From positions 1,426,001 to 1,490,000 of the forward strand of contig NC_009068.1 of the NCBI RefSeq assembly GCF_000209165.1: DNA of 64,000 nt, written 5' to 3'. The notes under the pieces are model-generated. The model saw only the letters and a program-made list of their open reading frames with translations, searched no databases and was not told the origin of the DNA. Below, one piece after another: positions 9,747 through 20,572 of this stretch. Made by a program: the position numbers and the translations under genes. The stretch comes from Scheffersomyces stipitis CBS 6054. Lineage: Eukaryota; Ascomycota; Pichiomycetes; Serinales; Debaryomycetaceae. Every line of letters begins with the position of its first letter. Positions within the stretch are counted from its first letter, which is position 1.

Positions 9747-11936
9747 ATGCACGTTCTCTTAACCAACGACGATGGTCCTTTGGACGACAACTCATGTCCA
9801 TACATGAAGTACTTTGTAGACGAGATCCTCACCACGACTGACTGGGACCTCTCGATTGTTGTACCGAACGAACAGCGGTCATGGATCGGAAAGGCTCATT
9901 TCGCTGGAAAGACTCTAACAACTACATACATCTACACCAGGCTTCTGACCAGTGCTCCCAACGCCAATATCAATAGCTTTGAAGGTCCCTTCAAAACTTC
10001 TCAACCACAGTTTCCACAGCCGGAATGGCAGGAATGGGTTTTGGTCAACTCGACTCCGGCAGCCTGTGCCGATATCGGAATCCATCATGTCTACAGCAAG
10101 AAGAAGGGCCCCATAGATCTTGTTCTCAGTGGTCCCAACTTCGGCAAGAACTCGAGTAACTTGTATATTTTGGCCAGTGGAACTGTTGGTGCAGCCATGG
10201 AGGCTGTGACCCACGGAGTTAAGGCTATTGCCTTGAGCTATGCCTTCAACAACCTCGACCACGACTTCCATATCTTGAAAGAAGCAGCTAAGATCTCGGT
10301 CAAGTTGATCAAGAAGTTATACGTTCAATTGCAGACCATGGAAAATGTGGATATCTTTTCTGTTAACGTTCCATTGATCGAATCGCTAAAGTTGGGATCA
10401 ACTAAAATCCACTATGCTCCCATCTTGAACAACTACTGGAACTCCATCTACGCTCCACTGGACGAGCTAAACGAACATGGACAACAACAGTATATGTGGA
10501 ATCCAGACTTCAAGAAAGTGTACAAGGACGGTTTGGCTGATCTTACTCATACTGATAGCAGAGTTCTTTTGGAGGAAGGAATTAGCGTCACACCACTTAA
10601 GGCTTCCTTCAACATCGTGGAGCCATTTTCTGGTGAAATTACGTTGGACGATGATGAAAGCGTAGGAAACTTAGGCAGAAAACTCGTTGCAACTGAAATC
10701 GACCTGAAGGCTAGTAAAGGAAACAATATAGTAAGTGGAGCTGAACAGGCGAGGCATCGCTTCTTGATTACTATCCCCCAAGAAGCGTATGTATACAAGC
10801 CATTGGTGGACGCTTTTGAGCAGTTGCCTGATTTCAGTATTACGACCGATATCTCACTTTTGAAGAATATTCCTCAAGACGTGAAGGTATTCCACTACGG
10901 TGAATACGAAGATATTGACATTGACCTCATAGGCGAAAAACCGCTGCAGTACTACATACCCTCATACATCTATAGAAAGGCATTGATACGTAAGCATTTC
11001 CTTGCCAATACCATCCAGCACTATGTGGCCAAACATCCGGAGTCCGTTCTCATTCAGAATGTCCCACAAAGCTACCAGTTGGAAGTAGATTATGCCGAGT
11101 TTCTCGATGATGCCTTGGACGACGCATATGAGTTGCGAGACGAAATTGAAGCCGGTGGAAGGACCTGGATTTTGAAGCCCAGCATGAGTGACAAGGGCCA
11201 GGGCATAAGATTGTTTAAAACCATAGACCGGTTGCAAGAAATTTTTAACTCATTTGAAGAAGGCGATAGCGAAGATGAAGACGAAGTTAATGAAACTGAA
11301 AACGGGGTCATCATCTCACAATTGCGTCATTTCATCGTCCAGGAATACAAGTCCCGCCCCTTACTTTTGCAAAATTATGACAACAAGAAGTTCCATTTGA
11401 GAACCTACGTCGTTTGCAAAGGTAATCTACAAGTGTTTGTGTACAAGAACATATTAACTCTTTTCGCCGCAACAGAATACCACGACCCCAACGATGACAA
11501 TGACGAAGAACAGGTATCTATGGATGGACATCTCACCAATACGTGTTTACAAGAGACTGGCAATCCCTTAGTGGTTCCATTCTGGAAGCTAGAGGACACG
11601 AAGTTCAGTGAAGAGCAGAAGAAGAAAGTCTTTGACCAAGTCCTTGAAACCACAAAAGAATTGTATACGGCTGCCACGAGTGTTGACAAAATGAACTTCC
11701 AGCCTATGGATAATGCCATAGAAATATTTGGCATAGACTTCTTGGTCAACGAAGACTACACTGTGACCCTTCTTGAGGTCAACTCATACCCTGATTTCAA
11801 GCAGACCGGAGATGACTTGAAGGGCCTTATTTACGAATTGTTTGACAGAGTAGTAAAGGAAGTCGTGAGCCCTCTAGTTACTGGAACACAGTCAGAAACC
11901 ACGGAAAGTACATTGGTTTCAGTTTTGTCCCAATAG
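9747..11936 (+). CDS. PBY1: Pby1-like protein: SurE domain fused to a tubulin-tyrosine-ligase-like ATP-grasp domain
   Basis: A 729-residue two-domain protein. The N-terminal third begins MHVLLTNDDGPLDDNS, the SurE nucleotidase/phosphatase signature with the metal-binding NDDG motif, and continues with LVLSGPNFGKN and GTVGAAMEA. The C-terminal half is TTL-like: GGRTWILKPSMSDKGQGIRLF near residue 472, then FHLRTYVV, and FGIDFLVNEDYTVTLLEVNSYPDF near the end, which carries metal-binding residues. This architecture is that of yeast Pby1, a P-body-associated protein that interacts with the decapping machinery. The substrate of the ligase domain is not known to me. The length is close to the yeast protein. 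Confidence 0.9.
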   Translation: MHVLLTNDDGPLDDNSCPYMKYFVDEILTTTDWDLSIVVPNEQRSWIGKAHFAGKTLTTTYIYTRLLTSAPNANINSFEGPFKTSQPQFPQPEWQEWVLVNSTPAACADIGIHHVYSKKKGPIDLVLSGPNFGKNSSNLYILASGTVGAAMEAVTHGVKAIALSYAFNNLDHDFHILKEAAKISVKLIKKLYVQLQTMENVDIFSVNVPLIESLKLGSTKIHYAPILNNYWNSIYAPLDELNEHGQQQYMWNPDFKKVYKDGLADLTHTDSRVLLEEGISVTPLKASFNIVEPFSGEITLDDDESVGNLGRKLVATEIDLKASKGNNIVSGAEQARHRFLITIPQEAYVYKPLVDAFEQLPDFSITTDISLLKNIPQDVKVFHYGEYEDIDIDLIGEKPLQYYIPSYIYRKALIRKHFLANTIQHYVAKHPESVLIQNVPQSYQLEVDYAEFLDDALDDAYELRDEIEAGGRTWILKPSMSDKGQGIRLFKTIDRLQEIFNSFEEGDSEDEDEVNETENGVIISQLRHFIVQEYKSRPLLLQNYDNKKFHLRTYVVCKGNLQVFVYKNILTLFAATEYHDPNDDNDEEQVSMDGHLTNTCLQETGNPLVVPFWKLEDTKFSEEQKKKVFDQVLETTKELYTAATSVDKMNFQPMDNAIEIFGIDFLVNEDYTVTLLEVNSYPDFKQTGDDLKGLIYELFDRVVKEVVSPLVTGTQSETTESTLVSVLSQ

Positions 11937-12822
11937 TTTATAATAGTTATCAATGGAATAAAGCATGCAAAAGTGAATGTAGACAAATATAGAGGGGTAG
12001 CAATCGAACAACATTTTCAACACCAAATACCTCAGAATTTTCCACGAGAATGTTCAATCAATATTTGGTATTCATGATATACTGAAATGAGGACAATGAA
12101 TTCTCGAATATAAACTGTTTTCTACTACAGGGTCTTTGGCATGACTAGGCGAATAACGGCATCAGAATGAGAATGTGAATTCCGAATACATCATCACATG
12201 CAGAGCACTGTTTGTTGGGTCTACGTAGCTACGGTAATGCTTGCAAAAAGCAGATCCAGGGTTCCGTTAGCTCGTAAACAGGTAAGCCCCGATTAAGCCA
12301 GGTGCGACGACCTCGTGAAGTCTTCAGTAGAGCCCCTGAATATCCAAGAAATCTGAGCTACAGCATCAGAACAGCTTTTGTCAAAGTTGTACCCATTTTA
12401 GGCAATTCAATATAGACGACATAACCAGTTTTCAGGGCAACATTCTCTTCATTGTTGCGAAACGTCTGCGAACGCATTAATTTCCGTAAATGAATTTTGC
12501 GCATTGATATTATGCACTTTGCAACCTTTTATTTTGCATACTATCTAAAAATATCTCAAGCGCTTCGAAGTCCGTGATTCCATTTGGTTGAGAAATACCA
12601 ATGTTGGTATAGATGGAGAATGTAGAAGAACAGTATTCTGGCGGAACGTAGGGTCAGACTCTTTCTTTGGCATTTGGTGTTTGTTTATTATTTTGAAATT
12701 TGTTGTACCACTTCAACCACAACTGTCAGCAAAAAAATGCAATATAAATAGACTGCAAAATCTGCTTTCAAACAACTCCAATTGCACATTATCTGTACTC
12801 AACATCTACAACCAACCTGAGA
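11937..12822. promoter_or_regulatory. Intergenic region upstream of the secreted repeat protein
   Basis: About 890 bases. A TATA-like TATAAATA lies at 12743-12750, roughly 75 bases before the next ATG. The remaining sequence is AT-rich with no recognised element. An 81-codon frame at 12588-12833 looks spurious because it overlaps the TATA box and the next start. Confidence 0.45.
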
Positions 12823-13575
12823 ATGAAATTTGAACACACTATCGCTGCTGCTGCTTTGGTTTCCACGGCTTCTGCTACCTTCAACCTTGGAGGAGTTCTT
12901 GTCCATGGCCACGGTCACAAGGACTTGTTTAAGTGCAAAACTTATTTCAAGAAATGGTGTCCTCAGACCACCAGAGTCACTAGTAAACACTGTGACAAGT
13001 GGGGCTGTCACACCAAGACTCACGACACTGGTTACACTATTTGTCCAACCACGTCGGATGGTGTCGTTACTACCACTACGGTGTACTGTCCTTTGACTAC
13101 TACTGTCACTGTTGTTGAGTCAACTGATGACCAAGGTTCGGTTACTACGTCCACTTGTTGGTGGTGGGAAGGTGGACACACTACCGATGTTGAGACCACC
13201 AAAAATACTCCACCACCTACCACTCAACCTGGTCCTGGAACCACGGAAGAGGTCCCACCTCCAGCAGAAACCACCGACTGCACTACTGAAGACGTTCCTC
13301 CTCCTGCTGAAACCACTGAAGATGTTCCTCCTCCTGCTGAAACCACTGAGGATGTTCCTCCTCCTGCTGAAACCACTGAAGAAGTACCACCTCCAGCAGA
13401 AACTACCGACTGCACTACTGAAGACGTTCCTCCTCCTGCTGCAACCACTGATTGTGAAACCAAGCCAACCAAGCCAACCAAGCCATCCAAGCCATCAACT
13501 ACCAAGTGTAAGACCACTCCACACTACCCACCAACTCTCCTTCCTTGCACTACCAAGAAGTGGTGGGGATGGTAA
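12823..13575 (+). CDS. Putative secreted cell-wall protein with Pro-rich tandem repeats
   Basis: A 250-residue protein, not recognised as a named gene. Residues 1-18 (MKFEHTIAAAALVSTASA) are a clear signal peptide with an Ala-x-Ala cleavage site. Residues 19-120 are Cys- and Thr-rich and include TTTVYCPLTTTVTV, a pattern common in fungal wall mannoproteins. Residues about 140-210 are tandem repeats of TTEDVPPPAE with two DCT interruptions, followed by a lysine/proline run (KPTKPTKPSKPS). The protein ends in TKKWWGW with no hydrophobic tail, so a GPI anchor is not predicted; it may be secreted or covalently linked through other chemistry. Dense Thr/Ser suggests O-mannosylation. Placement in the wall is inference. 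Confidence 0.75.
   Translation: MKFEHTIAAAALVSTASATFNLGGVLVHGHGHKDLFKCKTYFKKWCPQTTRVTSKHCDKWGCHTKTHDTGYTICPTTSDGVVTTTTVYCPLTTTVTVVESTDDQGSVTTSTCWWWEGGHTTDVETTKNTPPPTTQPGPGTTEEVPPPAETTDCTTEDVPPPAETTEDVPPPAETTEDVPPPAETTEEVPPPAETTDCTTEDVPPPAATTDCETKPTKPTKPSKPSTTKCKTTPHYPPTLLPCTTKKWWGW
13240..13455 (+). repeat. In-frame 30-bp tandem repeats encoding (T)TEDVPPPAET
   Basis: Six or seven copies of a unit encoding EVPPPAETT or DVPPPAETT. The central copies are nearly identical 30-mers (GAAGATGTTCCTCCTCCTGC and following bases). A higher-order pattern is visible: a block with the extra DCT occurs near the start and again near the end, suggesting segmental duplication. Confidence 0.9.
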
Positions 13576-14603
13576 GCGGCCCTTAATATTTTATAGTACC
13601 ACTCTATGATATTTATGTTACCAGAAATACACGTGAGTATTATCTTTTTTATGTAATTAGTCGTAGATGTTGCAGCCATTTTTATTCGCCCGGAATAGGA
13701 AATAGTTTTGCGCAAAGTTCCTCCGGAAGTAGCATACTGTCACGAGATGAAGAGAATAACGTCACCCTCGGGACAGAAACAGAAATTGTCCTGCAACTGA
13801 CCCAAATTGATCCGGGGCAAAAACTTTCATATATAATCTACATACTCAATATTGAGTATTACTTATTCTGTCATTAATACCACCAATAGACTAGCCATTT
13901 CTAAAGACTCTTTACCCCTAAAATCGACTCCAGTCCGACATAGAGAACACAGTTTTTCCGTAAAGGATATAATTGGCTGAATTCTAAAATACCGCCTGCA
14001 CACAGATCAACGATCCCAGTCGGACAATTACAAGATCGTGTAATTACCGAAATCCACCTGGGGCAAATCGCGACATTGTTGCCATAGTCAATTCAGTGGG
14101 GTCGAGATGATGGCAAGGGGAAGAAATGACCACAAATAATTAGAAAAAAAGTAAACCTATGACAAAAATACAATCTTCTGTATGGAAATATGATAGTACA
14201 ACTTTTTTCTAACAGATAGATACCAAATAATACCCATAGTGTACTTCTAGTCCTTCTACTGTAAAATGTCGCGTGTCGCGTTTTCACAATTTTTTCAAAT
14301 CGTTCAACCATCATACTTTTTCAAATTTGACCAAGTTATACCTACCAGTTCCAGTTCCTAACCATATCCAGAACTATCAGTCGACGTGATTCCTTAACTT
14401 TATCCTCTCGTATATAGACCTCGTACCTGCATCCGATCCGTGTGTATTGCCTCGTCGTATAAATAGCAGCCAGACTCTGTATCGAGAAGCCAGTGAAAAA
14501 TTCGTCCATTACCAGCAGAACGTCTCTGAAAGCTGTTTCTCCCTGAAAAACCAATCCAGGAAACACTTTCACCACTCATATCTACCACATCCACAGTCAA
14601 GCC
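13576..14603. promoter_or_regulatory. DEF1 promoter region
   Basis: About 1 kb. A TATA-like TATAAATA lies at 14458-14465, about 140 bases before the DEF1 ATG. A perfect inverted repeat GGACA-N11-TGTCC occurs at 13771-13791. I see no gene in this stretch. Confidence 0.5.
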
Positions 14604-16703
14604 ATGTCTTCACAGCAGCGAAAAACGTATAAGAACCATCTGAAGCGATTCAACAATGGCGCATCAAATTCAGCAGAGTTGGCTTCGTTGGCCGAGATGT
14701 TTGCCGACTGGGACGCCGATGAGTTGGCTGGCCTTCTAGCCGAAAACAACAATGACGTCGAGGTAGTGATTGATCTTATCATTAACGGCAAGGTCGCCAA
14801 ATGGGAACCTATCAAGAAGGAAAAGAAAGTTTTCAAGAAGGATGTCTCCAGTTCCAGCGACGAACCCGCATCTTCCCACACCGCTACCAGCATAGCATCC
14901 ACTAACTCAGGCAACGCTAACGACCACCACAAGTACAAGTTCAAGGACGGCAAGAAGTTCCCTAAGGATAGTCAAAAGGGCAAGAAACCTTTTTCACATA
15001 AAAAGTCCGAAAGCTCGGCAATTTCTGCTTCCACATCCACAACATCTACTTCTGGAAATGCTCATTCTACCAATGTTGCTCCTTCCAGTTCTGTAGCTTC
15101 TTCCAGCGCTATTGCTGGGTCCAACTCTGGTTCTACATCCAACGCTCCCTCGAACTCGTGGGCTGCGGCTTTATCATCAGACAAGCCCAAACCAAAGCAT
15201 GTGGCTAAGGAACAGATACAACATCCAGAACCAGAAACGCAAGATCAAGAGCCCGTAGTTGTAGAAGAAACCGAAGAAGAACAACCCGAAGAACCTGTTG
15301 CTGAAGTAGAAGAAGAACCGGTAGTAGCTGAGTCAAAGCCTGTGTTGAAGACGGCTTCTATTCCAGAACCAAAGCAGGGATCTTGGGTGTCTGCCATTGC
15401 TCCAAAGCCAAAGGTCAAGCCTGCCAAGGCTGTCAGTGCTCCTATTCCTGCCAAGGAGGAACCAGTAGTTGCTATAGAAACTCCAGTAGAACAAGTTCCT
15501 GCTACCGCTCCAGTGGAAGCTCTTGCAGAAGAAGTAGCCGTAGAACAATCATATGTTGAGCCTGTTTCAGTTGCCATTGAAGCTGAACCAGCTGTGTCAA
15601 TCCAAGATTCTCAACCCCAGGTTATTTTGCCTGCTGCCAGTCAACAGATCAACTCCGTAGGTGTTTCTTTCGGCTCGTTATCATTGGGTGACGACGAACA
15701 AGAACAAGAACAGCCTAAAGAAGAAGTAGCCCAAACACAGGAACCTATCCAACAGCAACAACAGCAACAACAACAGCAACAACAGCGTTATGGTTTATAC
15801 AATCAAAACCAACAAAACCAAAACCCAAACCAAGCTCGCTACAACAACCAAAACCCAAACTCGTATGCTCAACAAACCAAACAGTCGCAATCTTCTTACG
15901 ACTACTACAACCAATACCAACAACAACAATATCCACAACAAGCTGCTCAAACTTTGCCCGGTGCTCAGTTTGCTGGATACCCTGGTGTTGACTACTCTGC
16001 ATACAACAACCAGGCAGCCTATGGAGTCTCATCTCCAGCTGCTTCTAATGCTACTACTGCTGCTTCGGCCTATGGCCAATACTCAGCTGGTCAACCTGCT
16101 TCGCAACCCGCTCCAGGCGCTGCCCAGGACTCTACTCAATCGCCAGTAGTTAACCCTAACACTTTGCAACAGGTACAGCAGCAGATCCCAACTCCCTTCG
16201 GCTACCCTTACTACTACAACTATTACAACACACCTTTCTACGGTTCCGGTGCCGGTTTGGGACAGGGCAATTTTGGTGCTACTGGCGCTGCTATTCCAGC
16301 CTCTTCTGGTAGCAACCAACAGCAACAAGCTCAGCAATCGACTCAGCAGCAAGCTGGTCAACAGGTAAGTGGAACTGCAAGTGGCAGCAGTGCTACCAAT
16401 TCTGCCAACACCTCGTCTGTCGGCGGTAACGGCTTCAACTCTGCTCCATCGCAGTACTACGCCCAGCCCAACCAGTACAACAACAGGTACCCAGGCTACA
16501 GCTACCCTCCACAGCAGCAACAGCAGGGACAGAGCCAGCAGAATGGCTCTTCGGGTAGTGAAGTTGCCAACGGCCAACAACCACAACAAGGCCAGCCTTC
16601 TAACCCATTGCCCCAACAGCCTATCATTCCACAATACGGTGGGTACCAACAATATCCCCAATACGGATATCAAGACAACGCCCAGTACCGTGGCTGGTAC
16701 TAG
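14604..16703 (+). CDS. DEF1: Def1, RNA polymerase II degradation factor
   Basis: A 699-residue protein. The N-terminal 75 residues form a CUE-like ubiquitin-binding domain (ELASLAEMFADWDADELAGLLAENN, DVEVVIDLIINGKVAKWEPIKK), followed by a Lys-rich linker, an acidic Glu/Pro/Val-rich middle, and a long Gln/Asn/Tyr-rich C-terminal half with poly-Gln runs. This order matches yeast Def1, which recruits the Elongin-Cullin ligase to stalled RNA polymerase II for Rpb1 ubiquitylation. In S. cerevisiae the Gln-rich half holds the protein in the cytoplasm until it is clipped by the proteasome; the same arrangement here suggests the same control. The CUE part is the informative region; the rest is low complexity. 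Confidence 0.9.
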   Translation: MSSQQRKTYKNHLKRFNNGASNSAELASLAEMFADWDADELAGLLAENNNDVEVVIDLIINGKVAKWEPIKKEKKVFKKDVSSSSDEPASSHTATSIASTNSGNANDHHKYKFKDGKKFPKDSQKGKKPFSHKKSESSAISASTSTTSTSGNAHSTNVAPSSSVASSSAIAGSNSGSTSNAPSNSWAAALSSDKPKPKHVAKEQIQHPEPETQDQEPVVVEETEEEQPEEPVAEVEEEPVVAESKPVLKTASIPEPKQGSWVSAIAPKPKVKPAKAVSAPIPAKEEPVVAIETPVEQVPATAPVEALAEEVAVEQSYVEPVSVAIEAEPAVSIQDSQPQVILPAASQQINSVGVSFGSLSLGDDEQEQEQPKEEVAQTQEPIQQQQQQQQQQQQRYGLYNQNQQNQNPNQARYNNQNPNSYAQQTKQSQSSYDYYNQYQQQQYPQQAAQTLPGAQFAGYPGVDYSAYNNQAAYGVSSPAASNATTAASAYGQYSAGQPASQPAPGAAQDSTQSPVVNPNTLQQVQQQIPTPFGYPYYYNYYNTPFYGSGAGLGQGNFGATGAAIPASSGSNQQQQAQQSTQQQAGQQVSGTASGSSATNSANTSSVGGNGFNSAPSQYYAQPNQYNNRYPGYSYPPQQQQQGQSQQNGSSGSEVANGQQPQQGQPSNPLPQQPIIPQYGGYQQYPQYGYQDNAQYRGWY

Positions 16704-18634
16704 GTGATTGACGTTTGGGGTCGTATTGTTCAGTAGTTATTTGTGTACCAAAATATATTATAGGATTCAGAGGACGTGTAGAAATGTAGAGAAGACAAAT
16801 AGAGATATGGAGAGTGGATTGTGTAAGAGTGGATTGTGTAAGAGTGGGTTCTGTGAGAATGGATTTTTGTGATAGTAGATTTCTGTTAGAGTGGCCGAAT
16901 GAAAATCGCATCGAGAATATCTTATTGGAAGAGGATAGAGTGGCACACTGAGAGAGTAGATGGACTATGTCAAAGAGAGGAGTATACTGAGAATAGATTC
17001 AGCTAGATTGACATTGGAGAGAATGATCTTAGAGAGAGAGAACAATATGAGTAATTTGTAGCTTGAGGCGAGAGAAAATACAGTTGTGGTTTATAGCCAG
17101 ACAGATAGGGTGGATAAGGAGAAAGTCTAACACAATAATATTATCCCATCTACTGACACATATAACCAGAAGTAATGTCTATCTGCTTACATTGCCATAG
17201 AATGAGGTATCCTACTTTCAGTTGACTACCAACTGGCAAAATCGAGAGACAAATCTCATCCGTAAGTTCATAAGAGTACAGAGTCGCTGAATCTTGCGGT
17301 TGCAAATGTGTTCAACGTCTAAAGTGCATAGCGGTTGCAGAAACTGCCTAATCGAGCAATAAAATTAGGTTATCAGATATAAGGAGAAGCCTTCAGATAC
17401 GACAAGTTTGTTCAAAAAAGCCAGCCAGATTTCCCGAAAGATTAAGATATCACTCCTACACTGAGTACAACTCCCCAGCCAACATGGAGAGCCAGGCTGG
17501 CCGAAAGAAGCCTACAAGATCAGAGCCAGGGGCATCCAATAAAACAGCAGATATCTATATGTCACGTGACATGAATCACGTTCCAGGAAACCAGCTATTT
17601 CTCCCAGAGCAGATTCAGCCATTCTGGCGAAGTCGGGACAGGGAGACGGTAGAGAGAAGCGGTGAAAGGGAGCCAGATGGATATCAATGGGTGTGCTGAA
17701 ATTCTGTGAACAGCCAGAGAGAAAAGCCAGAGGTTTATGGCCAGATGGGCGTGTTGCGTTAAGCGAGGTTTTGTTAGTGAAGCCGGTACAGTTATGGTGC
17801 TATGGGAGGTGGCCCCTGCAAGCAGAAGCGGAGCTGGAATGAGGAGGTGTCACGTTCACAGTGCGAACGCCTTAAAGGAGTGCGGCGCGTAAATGTGGGA
17901 CCGGCGCTGGAGGAGAGGAATGAGACGACATTAGGTGGAAATATGTATGTGAACAAAACAGTACGTGAAATATGTATGAAAAGTTGGGTGCGTATGAAAA
18001 TATTTCCAGCGAAGCAGTCGGTTCCATAAAGACCAGCCTCCCCTAGAAGACCTTGAGCCAGCAGTAGATTTGTACGGGTCCAGGGAGGATTTTGGATGTG
18101 CCCTCTTAACTATGGAGTCTACATAGTTGACGTTGTTCCTGTAGATTGAGCTTGGCTCCAGATTTTCTACTGGCTCATGTTTTCTAAGGCAGGCCAATAT
18201 TTCTGGAATCACCTGCATGCAGAAAATACGTGTATATGTGAGACTGCTGATAATAAGCCAGAGAAGCTCAGATACGGGAGCAGAGATGGACATCTGGCAG
18301 CGAGACAACAGAGACCAAACCAGACGGCCCCAAACGTCCAAAACCCACCAAACTCGCCAAACCCGCCAATCCCAGTCCGTACAGCATCTCGGAATTGGCC
18401 CGTGCCGAATTGGTCCACGACACACACCACAATCCGCTGTCACCTGTACCACTTCTCCTGCTCTCCTATATCGCTCCACCATATTTCCACAATGTCGCGG
18501 CCTGCACACAGCAGTCGCACTCGTTTTTCCTCCGGCTCTCTATATATAATGTGACATCCACATAGTTTGCCTACTACTAGCTGCCACTCATTTTTCTACT
18601 ACTACCCATAGTTAAGCACTATTACCAAACTAAA
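16704..18634. promoter_or_regulatory. Long DEF1/NHP6 intergenic region
   Basis: About 1.9 kb without a recognisable gene. It holds a 15-bp tandem repeat at 16812-16856, a perfect palindromic E-box TGTCACGTGACA at 17560-17571, CATAGTTAA motifs at 18106-18114 (reverse) and 18607-18615, and a TATA box TATATATAA at 18541-18549 that fits an NHP6 transcript starting shortly after it. A 192-codon reverse frame at 17931-18509 does not resemble a protein. Confidence 0.5.
16812..16856. repeat. 15-bp tandem repeat downstream of DEF1
   Basis: Two exact copies of GAGTGGATTGTGTAA (16812-16826 and 16827-16841), then a diverged third (GAGTGGGTTCTGTGA), with weaker copies following. It lies about 110 bases after the DEF1 stop. 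Confidence 0.85.
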
Positions 18635-19433
18635 GTATGTATCCTAGTTAGCCCTGACTCTGTGTCCCTACAAAAAGTGTCGCAGCTCCAACTCCGGCCA
18701 CACACATTTGCCCTCGCCACGCCGCCGCCGTCTCTCCCAGGGAGCCGTCCGTGCCATGCCATGGTGTACACCGTGGCTAGCCAGTCGTCGACCAACACCG
18801 ACTTTCTCCCAGCTTTTACGGCTCCTCCATCTCTCGTCGTTGGTACAGTGGATTGTGAGCGTGAGAAGGCTGCGAAATCCGCAATTGGCGCCCCAACAAA
18901 GCACACCTTCTGCCCCAACACCCCCAATTGCCGTCGCAACTGTCTCTGCTGTCGTTGGCCCTCTGACCAATGGCACTGCTCAGATTCCGCCGGCCGAATT
19001 CCACCCACATCCCAAATTTTTGCTGGCCCTGGTTTCGTAGGGGGAATGCGCTGCTAGTGGAAAACGGCGCGCGCACGACCTCGACCGTCGACAATCTGCA
19101 AATGCAAATGCGACATCCACATTATTTTGCATGATCACCAGGCATGGAACGAAAATTATCTGTCGATATGTCTGTCTGCATTCACCGCGCATCACGTGCA
19201 CACCTCGCAGCGACAAAAACAGCGACAAGGGACGACATGCAGGAGCGACGCGCTCGGTGCTGTTTACCCTTGGTTTGTTTACGTTGTGTGTATGGCTCTG
19301 TGATTGTTGTGATTTTGCTTGTGGTGCTGCTGCTTCTCCTCCTGGTGCAAATATATATATTTACGGCTGGAGGTGTTTTTTTATGGGACATGGATTTTTT
19401 CTTCTTTTTCTTATCATACTAACCAATATCCAG
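18635..19433 (+). other. Probable 5'UTR intron of NHP6
   Basis: A branch point TACTAAC at 19417-19423 is followed by CAG at 19431-19433, one base before the NHP6 ATG; the 8-11 base spacing matches the other introns in this window. The best donor upstream is GTATGT at 18635-18640, about 85 bases after a TATA box, giving an intron of about 800 bases. A weaker GTATGG near 19288 would give a much shorter one. The 3' end is well supported; the 5' end is uncertain. Confidence 0.65.
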
Positions 19434-19434
19434 A

Positions 19435-19713
19435 ATGGCACCAACCGAAAAGAGAAAAGCTACCAGAAAAAAGAAGGACCCAGATGCTCCTAAGAGATCT
19501 TTGTCTGCCTACATGTTCTTCGCCAACGAGAACAGAGACATTGTCAGAGCCGAGAACCCAGGTATCTCCTTCGGACAAGTCGGTAAGCTTTTGGGTGAAA
19601 AGTGGAAGGCTCTTACTGGTGAAGAAAAGGGACCTTACGAAAACAAGGCCGAAGCTGACAAGAAGAGATACGAGAAGGAAAAGGCTGAGTACGCTAAGAG
19701 AAACGGTAACTAA
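19435..19713 (+). CDS. NHP6: Nhp6 HMG-box chromatin protein
   Basis: A 92-residue protein with a basic N-terminal tail ([18 protein letters not shown]) and a single HMG box from about residue 20 to 87 ([45 protein letters not shown]). It is almost co-linear with S. cerevisiae Nhp6A/B. Nhp6 bends DNA without sequence specificity, works with Spt16-Pob3 (FACT) on nucleosomes, and supports Pol II and U6 (Pol III) transcription. The ATG lies one base after a predicted 3' splice site, so the whole coding region is in the second exon. I cannot tell from this window whether the genome has a second paralogue. Confidence 0.97.
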   Translation: MAPTEKRKATRKKKDPDAPKRSLSAYMFFANENRDIVRAENPGISFGQVGKLLGEKWKALTGEEKGPYENKAEADKKRYEKEKAEYAKRNGN

Positions 19714-20182
19714 GAGTGACTACCTTGTGTCGTCACTCTTGCAATCGAGGCAACACCTACGACTACAATAATCTGATGAGAATTTAACTATTCCCTTGTA
19801 TATTACATATGCTTTTTGTTTTGTTTGTTCGTGGTCTGTTTCTAGTTACTACCAGTTCATTTCTGTATCCAGTGCTGCTGCTGTTTCTGTTTTATTAGCG
19901 TATTGTACAATTCTTGTGAAGAGCATCTTCTATGTATAATTTAAATATAAAATGTTTTTTTTCAAAGTCTTGTTCTTGAACATGGTAGAGTAGTTGTCAT
20001 GAATGCTGATTCAGACATCAGACATTGAAGTCGTGGCTGCAGAATAAGAATGTTATGATGTCTTCTATTGTAGCATTACTGTCTTTCGATATAGCTTTTA
20101 CAACGATTTGGCAGAGTTTTTGTGAAGAGTACTTCATTCAAGGGTAGCTGTTATCGTATATTGCTGACTATGTCCTTACATT
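19714..20182. other. NHP6 3' region
   Basis: About 470 bases between convergent 3' ends; T-rich. I see nothing further. Confidence 0.4.
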
Positions 20183-20572
20183 TCAATCATCTCCAATGAA
20201 TGGTATCCACGAGAAGTTGAAGTCACCGGCCCGGATCGCAGCGACCAAGTAGAAACATGAAAGTAGCCACGCAAATGTCACCACTACCATAAATAGCATC
20301 CAAACAGGATAAGAGCTCGATCTTCCTACCTTGCGGAAAACCAGAAGAGCCCTTGAGGATCTGCCTAATCCGCTCAAGGCTAGAAGATGTCGCCATGCTG
20401 TTTCAAAGTGGTTCTCACAGTATACCAAGAGCACTACGTAGGTTAAGTACATAACTATCAAGAATAACTGAGTGAGGGTGGAAACAGTCGTGATAGTCCT
20501 TCTTGCCGACAAGTTTGCAGGCACTTCCCTTTGCGATTCCAAATCTTTCTCTATCATTTTGTCGTTGGTCAT
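20183..20572 (-). CDS. Small two-span membrane protein, function unknown
   Basis: A 129-residue protein, not recognised. It has a charged N-terminus (MTNDKMIEKDLESQREV), a hydrophobic segment at about 33-52 (LTQLFLIVMYLTYVVLLVYC), a basic middle with several Arg/Ser, and a second hydrophobic segment at about 89-113 (PVWMLFMVVVTFAWLLSCFY), ending in IPFIGDD. The two well-formed membrane spans and the flanking charges argue that this is a real gene, not a chance frame. No motif assigns a function or a membrane. Confidence 0.55.
   Translation of the reverse strand: MTNDKMIEKDLESQREVPANLSARRTITTVSTLTQLFLIVMYLTYVVLLVYCENHFETAWRHLLALSGLGRSSRALLVFRKVGRSSSYPVWMLFMVVVTFAWLLSCFYLVAAIRAGDFNFSWIPFIGDD

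Noticed and set aside
17931..18509. 192-codon reverse frame upstream of NHP6
   Set aside because: Trp/Cys/Arg-rich translation without resemblance to any family. It overlaps promoter elements and comes from a G+C-richer stretch that lowers stop frequency.
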